From Sphagnum magellanicum (Eukaryota; Streptophyta; Sphagnopsida; Sphagnales; Sphagnaceae), in NCBI GenBank assembly GCA_021904315.1, contig CM038912.1:24650949-24714948 (forward strand): DNA of 64,000 bases, read 5' to 3'. This document shows, in pieces, positions 11,340 through 22,639 of this stretch. Numbering within the stretch: the stretch's first letter is position 1; every line of letters starts with the position of its first letter. Made by a program: the position numbers and the translations under genes. The notes beneath the pieces were generated by a model. That model was not told the DNA's origin. It ran no database searches and saw only the letters and a list, made by a program, of their open reading frames with translations.

Positions 11340-13281
11340 CATGCAACAAGCAAACGGGCAATAGAGGTACATGTGTGAAACGTGAACAAGGCAGAATTGT
11401 GGTGATGGAGGCGTTTCAACACTAGTAAGGATTTGATTCTTCAAAGTGTGAATCCTTATTTGGCCACTATCTTGGTGGCATCTATTGCTTTTAGGTTGTT
11501 TTTTACTAGTTTTTCTAGTAAAAAAACATGAATTCTTGTGGTGAGTGCAATTTCCTGGCATACTAATAAAAGGCCATGCTATGGGTGTTTGCAGACTCCG
11601 GTGACCTTATTAGACGTCACAATGGTAGTTTTTCCTGTATTCATGAAATACAATAAAATAAATAAAATAAAATTCATTGAAATAATGAAAAAAAAGATTC
11701 ATTTATTTAAAATTATAATAATCAACCTTCCAACAATGGAAAAAATCAAATCAAAATCATGGATAGTCAACAAGTAATGGATTTTTGAATTTTGCCCACA
11801 TTTTTTGTCACACTTGCAAAACTCATGGATATGGACTTTTATCTTATAATATGTTAATCTTATGTGTTTGAAACTTTGAGATATGAAATGAATTATGTTT
11901 AAGAAACTAAAGATCCATTGAACGAATTGAATGTGATTCTAATTTATTATGTTATGGACTTTTTAAAATCCCAAAATTTGTAATAATTTTAAAAGCCCTT
12001 TTAAGCATTTAAAAAATATTATTTTAAAAATGTCATTTTTTATTTTTTAAATATGTTTTTATAAAATCATGATTTGAAATTGGAAATGGAAAAAAAGTTA
12101 CTTTCATTGTCATTTAAATATTCATATTTTAAGCTAGTTTTCAACTACACTAGAAAATGACTTTGAAAAGGGACTTTAATCTACCAAAGTTGTGACACCC
12201 TAGTGTGCTTTTGCCCCTATATAGGTCATTTACACAAGAATATTTCATAAAACAATATAACAAATGTCCCCGAGGTTTATACTTTAATATTGAATCAAAG
12301 AAAAACCTATAAAATCAAAGAATTGCAATTAATTGGTGGTCAAATTATTCCAAAATATAAAGTTTATTCAATGTCAAAAATTCCACATAGGACTTCAAAT
12401 TGTTTTAAAATGAAGCTTGAAATATTTTTGAGCATAACTCGATTAAATAGTTAACAAGGTTTCACACACACAAGAATAGGATGTGACATCCATGAATGTT
12501 TAAAAACCAATTAATCATTCAAGCAAAAATGTTTAAATATATGGCAATTGAACATTCAATACATTTAGAGAAAACCCCCATATTCGTAATTATGTTCTCA
12601 ACTCATCTTGAAATACAATTGTAATTGAAAATGAACAATTATAGTTACACCAAAAGAATTGACAAATAAAAGTTAAAGACAATAGAACAATTGAAGATGA
12701 CATCCATTTGTCAACACTGCAACAATAGTCATTTTAATTACAAATGACAATTACCATGATAATTGAGGTTTGTTTTCAATTGTACTTCATTAATGGATGA
12801 ACTTCATTCATTGGCATTGCATGACATCATCAAATTGAAAATTGAAAATTTGAATATGTCACAATTAAGCCCAATAGATGGTTCAATTAGTAGCTTAATG
12901 ACATGTGGTGTTTCCACATCCATAGACTACACCATGTCACACCAAGGTTAGGCCACCCAAACATAATGTTAGGTTAGGCAATGTGGCATGTAAACTGGCC
13001 TAGACATAGGTCATCTAGGCAAGGTCACAAGGGACTTAAACTAGGCCCCAATAGCATATGTGGCACCTAGGTTACGCCTAGACCGAGGCCACATGGCACC
13101 TAAAGGCTATGTCTAAACCTATACCATGAATGTGCCACCTCACTAAAGAAATATATCTTATTTCATTTTGAGTTGAACCTATATTGGTTCATCCCATGTG
13201 ACATTTAAAAATATATATATTTAAAAAAAAAATTGGATGCTTGTAGTGCAATAATTTATATTATTTATAAGTTTGAATTGA

Positions 13282-13334
13282 TGGCAAACAATATGGGATA
13301 AACTTTTGGGAAGGATGAACATTCCCATATGCCA
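13282..13334. repeat. Short hairpin related to the 310-435 palindrome
   Basis: TGGCAAACAATATGGGA is followed about 24 bases later by TCCCATATGCCA, which forms an imperfect inverted repeat. The left arm and the bases after it (GGGATAAACTTTT) match the arms of the perfect palindrome at 310-435. The copy at 52,213-52,265 keeps the GGGACAAACTTTT form. It probably belongs to the same small foldback family. Confidence 0.5.
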
Positions 13335-14452
13335 GACAACACTTTTCTTAGGTAGTTAAGGAAGGTACATTAATTAGCTGGGCAATTAAGAGGTCAGTGC
13401 ACTAACTATGGTCTAGGTAAATATATACACTAAAATTAAGTCAAAGTAGGTAACTAGGTAAATAACTATTAATAGCCTATATATGTAAGTAACTTACCTT
13501 AATTTACATATCTATGCTATTTATAATCTCCTTAAACCACCTACATACTTAAGTTAAGTGTGTATATACATATATATAAGTAGTTTAGTATGGATTTATG
13601 TATACCTATGCATATAAGTAACCTAATTTAAGTATATAAGTAGGCTAAAAGGGTTTTAAACAATCTATTTGGATGCAAAAATGTAAATGTCTCATCCATT
13701 TGACCTAGTATTCTTTCATCCATCCTAAAATAATATTACCAAAATAGAAGTACAAATGACTTGTGATGTAGCCATGTTGCTTGGTAGTTGTATGATGTTT
13801 CATGGTGTCAAATTTTCAATCAATGTATGACAATAGGTCAACTAGGAAGTTTGTTGATGCCAAAAATATTTTAGAGGTGGCCCCATAGTTGAAGATTACT
13901 TTCAACTAAATATCAAATTACCTGGGGAGATCGCTTCCATATTATTTTCCATGACATGTAGAAAAATATAGATTGTAACTTATTGAAATATGTATAATTT
14001 ATTTACATATAAATAAGGTGCAAATAATTTATTATAAAATAATACTCATAATATACTCAATATATTTTAAAATATAATTTAAATATCCAAGTTTTTTACA
14101 ACAAACTAAAAAATGCCCTTTTATTTAATGTGATTCTTAAAATATACAAAAAGTGACCTCCATGGTACAAATTAATACGCAAATTGACTTACTTGGTAAT
14201 CACATGAAATTTTTGTAAATATTAGAAAATATGGACATGGAACATAGTTGGAAAGAACATGCAATTGAATAAAAGTTGGTTAAAAAAAGGGTATTTTCTC
14301 ACAATGATACTGTAATTGGATTTTTTTACAATCATCATTTTGTTAAATTGAAAGTGATGAATGTTTACAACCTTTTTTTAAAATTCCATTCACACATAAA
14401 ACATTGAGAATATTTTTTTTATAGGGTTTGCGAGGCAACTTCTATTCTTTAA

Positions 14453-15361
14453 TGATGCACTCCTAAGCTCATTAATATATTCAAATGTGAGTCCAAGGTG
14501 AACACAGTGGAAGAATGAAGAGTTGGGGTACGCTCCTTGATTCGCAACATTTCAAGGGTAGAAAGGCGTGCTGGAGCTCTAGGATAAGGATTAGGATGAA
14601 TGACAAGCAAATCAATTACTCACACGGACCTGCACAAACCAAACAACAAGTTGGTTAGTGCATAGTTGGAACATTTTTGGTGCATGGACGAACCAAGGAT
14701 AAACATTGACTCACAAGACTCACCATGGCTCGGACTTGGGGGAGGCCACCACCTTCCCCTTTATAGTATTTTCTGTGCCTGGTCACGGGCTAGCACCCAA
14801 ATGTCATTTTGTCCTGGGATTCCCAAGTTGGAAACCCAAAATTCCCTAAATTGGGACTTTCGCAATTTTGGGGGCCCATAATTCTTTTTTTAGACCTTCG
14901 ATTGAGGTGAGATCTAAAGCAAAGTTGTAGCCGTCATCGAGATTTTTCCAATGGTATGTGCAATGCCACCTACACGTAAGGAAATCAGGGCAATTCTTGA
15001 CTTTTAGTTGTTAAGAGTCAAATTTGACTCCCGGCCTTTCTTTTGGCCATAATTTATGTTTTAAGACCCAAATCGGTCATGCGAATGCATTTTAGACATT
15101 TGCGTTCCAAGAGCTTTTCAATGATATAAGGAACTTCTTAATCCAATGAATTTTGACCCCTACAATCGCCCTCTGAAGATTCAGGAGTCCATTGGGCCTC
15201 CAACTCCCAAAGTGGGAGTTCACTTGGGAGTGTGGGGGTTCATTCCCTCAGACTCTCTTGCATTCCCAGGTGCATGAAATGTGACTCCCGGGCTTCAATC
15301 TTGACCCACACCTTTGCAAGCCCTTGCCTTGGTTACGAGCCCCAAGGTTAGGGTTGCGACA
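14453..15361 (+). mobile_element. Solo-LTR-like element, copy B
   Basis: This 909-bp insert has ends TGATGCAC...GTTGCGACA. It is flanked by a perfect 5-bp TTTAA duplication (14,448-14,452 and 15,362-15,366). The matching position in the second ~7-kb repeat, near 53,457, is an intact empty site with a single TTTAA. It is homologous to copies A and C. The motif CCCCTTTATAGTATTTTC near 14,756 corresponds to the TATA-like motif of copy A. No internal domains are present. It inserted after the ~7-kb block duplicated. Confidence 0.85.
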
Positions 15362-16385
15362 TTTAATGTCTTTCACATAATAGAGCAAAGATATTATGCT
15401 TACCCTTTAAGAGTGGGATGGATGTGATGGCCATAAATGTAAGAACCTTCCCCCTCCTGCACCTTGTCCCCTCATCATTTATTTATATATAAGTTCATCG
15501 TAACGTTTACTTCATGTTTAATGATGGGTAGAGGTCACAAGTGCAAGACATTTGAAAAAAAAATGTCTAGACTTTGCTATGACCATCTTATGCCACTTGC
15601 AGCACCCTCACCTTAGTGTTTTACCCTACACATGGTCTTTAGTTATGTATTAAAAATTTCTTAAAACTAATTTTTCTTATGTAGATTGATATGTGCATTA
15701 GTAATAAAATGAATGCAATTGAATGTGTAAATTGTTATACTTTTACCTAGATTTGATTATAATTCCAATTGCAAGCATATTATTGTTTGAGTTTTAACTA
15801 ATTTCACATTTTAGTTTGTCTATTGAGTATAATTCAATGTTTGAGAAAAATGATTGATTATGGACATTTTAGTTGTCCTTCAATCTCATTTATTATTGTT
15901 ATTTGAGGTTCCATTTCATTTTCTCCACCTACTCACCTATTTTTTCTTTTTTAAATACATTCTAATTTCATTTATAATAAAAGATGTTGATTCTTGATGT
16001 GTTTGAATAATTACATGGGAATGACAAATTTATGTTAGTTGTGGAAGATGTGGTGTGCAAAGTGCAAATAAAAGTCTATTCATTTCAATATTTATGGAAT
16101 TATCAATGTTGAGATTTTCATTGCATAATGAATTTTATTAAATAGAGAGTTTCTTTTTTTCTAATGAGAAATAAATTGGCATATTTCAAATCATGTATTG
16201 TGACACTTTTAGGATCAAAGACCAATTCATTGAATGATAATCCTTAAAATTTATGAATGGTTTTTACTATTGTTAGCTGTACATGGAATTGGATTTTAGT
16301 TATGACATGTGATTGGGTTTTTCTAATTTTGATTTCTTCATTATTGGTCATATGTATTTCTAACAAGTGCAAAAATCTTTTATAG

Positions 16386-18300
16386 TTTTCATTACACTCA
16401 AAATTTGAAGTTGTTTAAAAAATATTGTTCAAGATTTAGTGATGAAAATGTGGAATTAATGATGGTTTACATCTTAATTTGTCACTATGTTGTGAAATTA
16501 ACACAATAAAAAAAACCTTTTGGAGTACATTTTTGATGTGGAGTCTATAACAAAATGTAGATTAACACAAAAATGATTAAAAAGTACTTTTTACAATATG
16601 AATATTTCAATGGAACTTTTCAAATACATTTATCAAAGGGTAAAAAACATATTTTCAAATTATTCCCATAATTTGTTGAAGTATTTGGAAATTCATTAAC
16701 ATTGAAGCTAATATTTTTTACTAGTACATTTAGATGGTATAAATATCTATTTATTTAGATGAATGGACAAGATAAATGTTCAAGATTCAAGTCGAACATT
16801 GATGGTCTAGAAGGGGGTGTTTGACCTAAATGAATGGGATTAATACTTTTGGGAACAAACAAAATTGCAAAGTGATGTAGGTGAAACAAGGTGCAATTCT
16901 TGCACAAGCCCAATTCCAAGTGAGAATTAACTTGTTGGTTGGAAGGAGAAAGCAACATGAGGTGAGAGGGATGGAAATTAATTTAGGTGGGGACAAGGTT
17001 CAATTGTTATGGAAACTCTAAACAAGATGGGTGTTACTTTAAAAAAGCACACCAATGGATTGTCTCTTTTGATTAGCAAAGGGATTTTGAACTTTGTAGC
17101 AATGAACATTCCAATTTTGAAGGTATGTTATTCTGGGAAAAAGGTTCAAACTTTTACTTTTTGAATGTTTTACAATTAGGACTTAAGTTCAAGATATTTA
17201 ATTGATTTCATTGTCTAAGTGCTTTTAAAGTTTGTAAATTTGTGTGCATATTACAAACTTTGGGGGGAATTCCAATAACCAACAAAAAAGGTTTGGGGCT
17301 TTCATTTTCCATTTTGAGTTGTGAGGTAGGAATTATGGCCAAAATAGTGGCCAAGAGTCAAATTGATAATGTGATTATGTATATATAATTCTTAATTGGA
17401 CATGTGATACAACATTGGAAAGGTTTATTATAAGGCTACAACTTTTCCTTTGAAACTACCTCAATCAAAACTTGTATGCAAAATTTATGAGCTTATAAAA
17501 GGTGAAAGCATATTAAGGTGTTTAATTTTAGCAAATGAAAGACCCTTTTGAGAATCTAGTTCTAGTGTATTTGAAAATTGGATTAAAATATGAATATTTT
17601 ATATGTAAATGAATTAACATCATTTCCAATTTCCAATTTCAATTCATGATGTTATATGACATTTTTAAAAGTTGATAATCATTTGTTATCTTTAAAATAA
17701 CTTTTTAAATACTTACAATTTATGGGATGGAATACACTATTACATTTGGAGTTACAATTAACTTGCCATTTGGATGCAACCACTACCACTAGTCACATAA
17801 TATAATGTAAAAGAGGAGGTGATGGTTCTTCTCCAAGTCATAACGTACTTTGTAAGTTTTATTTGTTTGTGGTTTGTTTATGTAACTTGATCTTACCTTG
17901 AACACCATTTGTGAGTTCATTTTAATCCCATACTACAACTCCCATCTCAAAGTTCATACGAATGTTTCTTTATTGGGAACCCATGATTGCACCTTAAGTC
18001 AACATTCTATTGCAAACTTGGGAATTGGTAAGCTTTTGTTACCCTCACAAGAAGAAATGTTGTCCTTTTCCATCCCCACACATTGCGACTATTGTTTGAT
18101 TTGATTACATTTTAATTACATTTGACTATTTTAAGTTTGCAAGTGGCTTATTGCACTAATTAATGGTCAATATTATTCATAGTTGTTATGTTCACTATGT
18201 TATTCACTTATGAGTAAATAAAGTTAGGACTTTATTTAATTATTTAGTAATTTCAAGTTACTGATGTGGAAATTGAAGTAACTTTTAACCTTCTTTACAT
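16386..18300. other. AT-rich intergenic DNA
   Basis: No recognisable gene, RNA or repeat boundary. Short frames at 16,755-16,958 (minus) and 17,898-18,104 (plus) show no family resemblance. Confidence 0.5.
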
Positions 18301-18363
18301 AATGCATTATAATGGGTTAGTGATTTTTTTGGACATTTAAAAAACTATCAACATGGTACATGA

Positions 18364-18975
18364 GTTGAATTATCATTTTTTAACATGTTGAAACCATTAC
18401 TTAGGAGTTGCATTTTACATTTACCATAATTTATTAAACACATGTCATAATTTTGATTCCCACATTTATATTGGAATGAATAATAGTTTTCTTCACATAT
18501 CTTCAATTATCAAAGTTGAACCATTCACTTTTAACATATTAAAACCATTACTCAAAAATTACATTTGCACTTATTATAATATACTAAAACACATGCAACT
18601 TCATATTTTGTAATTGTACATAAATGATTTAGTAATTTTTTTCACATTTTTTGAAATATCAACATTTTTACATGAGTCGAATCACTCACTTTGCGCTTAT
18701 TGAAACCATTATTCAAGAGTTGCATATTGCACTTATTAGTATATATTGAAACACACAACAATTTAATACCTTACATTTATACTTAAATGGGTTAGTAAAA
18801 AAATTTGCATCTTTTGAACTATTAACATTTGCACATGAGTTGAATCATTCATTTTGAATGTTATTAAATCCACTACTCATGAATTGCATTTGGCACTCAC
18901 CACAATTTGTTGAAATGGATGTATAAAAATTTGGGAAATCTCACATTTATATTTGAATGGGTTAGTGATTAGGTC
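18364..18975. repeat. Tandem array of ~150-163-bp monomers
   Basis: Four diverged units begin with GAGTTGAAT-like sequence at 18,364, 18,525, 18,676 and 18,839, giving periods of 161, 151 and 163 bp. The tail of an earlier unit is visible from about 18,308. Each unit runs through AAACCATTACT, TTGCATTTGCACTTA, ACACATG and GGGTTAGTAA-like words. The monomer length is close to that of nucleosome-sized plant satellites, but the units are strongly diverged. It is non-coding. Confidence 0.7.
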
Positions 18976-19679
18976 AAAATGTTCATGCATGCAAAGTCTG
19001 GAATGTATGTAGACCTTTAAATTACAAATTTTTCATATCATAAATTCTTATACATTTATGTAAATTAAAATGTATGTTTTTCCCCTAGTTTGTTTTAGGC
19101 ATCATGGACAAGTTTATTATTATGAATGTTCATGATGCCATATGTTAAGGGTTTTTTCTATTTTTTTAAAATTAAAGATTTATTGTCTTCGTGGTTTTCT
19201 AATTTTAATTTTGAATGAAATCAATAGTGAGTTTTTTTCAAATCTGTATATTATGGGAATCAGAGACACAATGATATAAATTTTCCTTACAAATGCAAAA
19301 CAAAATTGAAATCAATCTTGATGTATGAAAAAAAAACCATGTTAAAAATAATGGATTAAATTTCTAATTCAATAATAATAATAATAATAATGAAAAATTA
19401 TCAATATTTTATGCTTGTTATTTTTATTTTAAACATGGTTTATCAATTTCTTTAAACTTGTTTTGTTACAAGTTTCTGTTTAAATATTTAGAGATGAATT
19501 TTAAATTTTCATTTAAAAATGAAACAAGTTAAATGAATTATAAGTGATGATAATAATAATGACATCAATGATTTTTTTAATCTTTCATTCTTTCTATTTT
19601 GTAATATTTTTCAAAATCATCCATAAGAAAATTTAGCCATGTTTTGGTTATAAGCCATATATGGAAATACAAGTTTGTT

Positions 19680-22040
19680 AAAATAATTTTATATTTTTGC
19701 TACAAGTTTTAGAACCCATTGTAAGACTATATCATTTCTTTAAATATAAAAATGTTGATGGCCTTTTTATGTTTACAAAATGGTGGAAATTCATCACAAA
19801 AAAAAACTCAATCACATCATTAATATTTATTTTAAATTTTCAAAAAAATTGGATAAGGTTTATAGTGATATCAAAGATTGAATTTAAAAGTTTTCAAATA
19901 AATTTGATGTTGGAATTGTTTATGTCTAATATTAGAATTATTAAAATTATTTAAAACCTTTTTTCTTTGAAATTGTGATTTCAATTTTTTGACAATTTTT
20001 TTTGTTGTTCATCTTTTTTCTTGAATTTTCACTATTTTTTCATTTTTTTCCCAACAAAAATTGCCAAGTTAAGAAAATTGGAAACCAAAACAATATGTTG
20101 GTTGCGGAAAGGGGGGGGGGGGGGGGGGGGGATCAAATTATTTAAACTAAAAATTTCACTAAATTATCATTTTTAATTTTTTTTAAACGTAAAATATATA
20201 CTTATATATATATGTTGTGATTTTTTTAAAAAAAAGTTAGGTAATTAATTATTTTTATTAGTGTATGATTCATCTTGCTAAACAAATATTGTCTTGATAA
20301 TTAAATAGTTATATTAACTACATAATTAATGTTTTTTTCTTGTGGCCAATTTTTGCCAATTTCAAGGGGCAACAACATTTTTTTTAAAAAAACACTGAAA
20401 GAATTTTTTGGTCAAATTTAAAATATATATTGTCAAAAAAAATCCAATGAAATATAGTAAATAACCATAATATTGAAGGATTTAAATAAGTTTCCAACTA
20501 CACAACTTGTTTATAACCAAATGTGGCAACTGTTTTATGGATGATTACCATTTTAGCAACATCGCAAAAATAAATAAATAAATAGTACCTAATTATATTG
20601 GGGAAATAAAAACTTATAATTTTACAAAAATCGAACATATTTTATGTATTGCAAATAAAATTGTAAAACACTTAATAAATGGATTTTTGAATTGACATCA
20701 AATTTACAAAGATTCTGGGTTAATTCAAACAAAAAAACATTTGTAGATTTTTTCATAACATGTAATTTCAAGTTTTTTTGAAACCTTTTAAATTAGATTT
20801 TTGTAAATTTTAATTATTTTCTTAAAAAATATTGATTAAAATATTTTATATTTTGATTACAAGTCTTAAAACCCATTGTAGAATTATATCATTTTTAAAT
20901 TAAAAATGTAAAAGCAAATTCATTGAAAAATATATTAATTTTTTTGAAAAATCCTTTGTTGATGTTGATGGCCTTTTTTATGTTTGCAAAATGGTGGAAA
21001 TTCATAACAAAAAAAAAAAAACCATTCGTTACATCATTAATATTTATTTAAATTTTTTTAAAAAAGATAAGGTTTATGATGATCTCAAAGATTGAGCTTA
21101 AATGTTTTTTAAAAATTGACATTGGAATTGTTTATATGTTTAAGGTTGGAATTATTAGAATTAATTAAAAATTTTACTTATTAGGAGTAACCTTTTTTTT
21201 CAAAATTTTTATCATAGTTTTTGGGAAGATAATTTTATTTTCATTTTTTCCATTTTTTTCCAAACAAGAATTGCCAAATTAAAAAAATTCAAACTAAAAA
21301 AACATGTTCATTTGGGGGAGGCAGGGTTAATCCAATTATTTAAAACCAAAATTTCACCAAATTAATTTTTTTTCTTTTACAAACGAAAAAAATGTAAAAT
21401 ATATTCTTACATCATTTAAAATATGTGAGTTGTGATTTTTTCAACATATATTTTTTCAAAGTTGTGTAATTAATCATTTGTATGAATGTATGGTTAATCT
21501 TGTTAAACAAATATGGTCTTGATAATTAATTGGCTTTATTTACTACTTAATTAATGTTTTTTCTTATGATTAAGTTTTGCTAATTTAAAAGGGTAACAAC
21601 ATGAAAAAAAGATTTTTTTGAAAGAAACATTGTTGGGCCAAATTTTTAATATATATTGTTATTTTTTTACACTAAAATATCATAAATAACCATAATATTG
21701 AAAGATTTAAACAAGTTTCAAACTACACAACTTGTCTATAACCAAATGTGGCAATCTTTTTATGGATGACTACCATTTTAGCAACATTGTAAAAATAAAT
21801 AAATAAATTTATACCTAATCATATTGGAGAAAATAAAAACTTGGAAATTTTTCCAAAATACACATATCTTATATAATGAATTTTTAAAATAAAAGACTTA
21901 GTAATTGCACTTTTGATTCATAATGAATTTACAAAGATTTTAGGTTAATTTAAACCAAAAAAAATTGTTGATTTATTCATGAAATGTTATTTGAAGTTTT
22001 TTTTTAATACATTGTAAATTTAATATTTGTAAATTATAAT
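19680..22040. repeat. ~1.2-kb tandem duplication (two units)
   Basis: Unit 1 (about 19,680-20,850) and unit 2 (about 20,851-22,040) are collinear: GTTGATGGCC...AAATGGTGGAAATTCAT, then AAACAAATAT.GTCTTGATAATTAA, then ATAACCATAATATTGAA, then AACTACACAACTTG.. and ACCAAATGTGGCAA. They differ by many substitutions and small indels, so the duplication is old. Frames within it are not gene-like. Confidence 0.75.
20111..20131 (+). repeat. Poly-G homopolymer (21 G)
   Basis: A run of 21 consecutive G lies in otherwise AT-rich DNA, inside unit 1 of the tandem duplication. The equivalent place in unit 2 (about 21,314) is GGGGGAGGCAGGG. The tract could have expanded by slippage, and its exact length is likely to be unreliable in an assembly. 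Such tracts can form G-quadruplexes. Confidence 0.9.
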
Positions 22041-22413
22041 AATTTGTTTGAATATGTGATTGAATAAACTTCAAGATCATTTTTTCAGTTATAACATTTG
22101 AATAATTTCTGCAAAAAGAAATGTATATTAAATTTTGAATTTCTTAAAAACTTTCATGCCAAACATGATAAAATTATTCTTTTTCACTTTTATTAATAAA
22201 TTGTTAAAGTGGTTTGTTAAAACCTTAATGTGATTCCATGAGGTCTTACTTTCAATCTTTGATGAATGCTTATGTTAATGTATATTTTACAAATGTAATT
22301 TAAAAACATATACATCACGGTGAACACACAAACATTTACATCATGCTTAAATGGTGTCAAAACATTTTTGTTGACAAAATCAGGGAAAAAATAAAATTAA
22401 TTACATTATTTTC

Positions 22414-22610
22414 ACAACATGTAAATTTGTCATGGCATGCCATGAAAAAAATGTAATTAGTGACTCCACAATCTGAAAAAAAAAGAAAAAAAGAAAAAAT
22501 AATAATAATACATTTAAATTATTTTTTAATTAAAAAATTCATGGCATGTAAATTTGTCACATCATGCCATGACTAAAATGTAATATGTGATCCATAATCT
22601 AGGAAAAATA
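22414..22610. repeat. Two ~125-bp tandem units
   Basis: CATGTAAATTTGTCATGGCATGCCATG at about 22,419 is echoed by GCATGTAAATTTGTCAC..CATGCCATGAC from about 22,544. Both are followed by AAAATGTAAT and an AATCT motif. The units are separated by an A-rich linker. They contain the palindrome CATGGCATGCCATG. Confidence 0.6.
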
Positions 22611-22639
22611 AAATAAAATAACATGATGTCACAACACGC

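Larger units (their letters stand above)
8475..16385. repeat. ~7-kb long direct repeat, copy 1
   Basis: This block is collinear with 47,410-54,485, in the same orientation and with only scattered differences by eye. Shared order: a quasi-tandem GCAACAAGCAAGTGGG region, a CACTA-like element, a GGTTAAA-rich tract, TAGGCCAC-rich DNA, then AT-rich DNA ending at a shared CTAACA...AAAATCTTTTAT segment. Copy 1 is longer mainly because of a 909-bp LTR-like insert at 14,453-15,361 that copy 2 lacks. I see no protein-coding gene in it. It may be a segmental duplication or two copies of a large non-autonomous element. I could not identify terminal repeats for the whole block. Confidence 0.8.
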
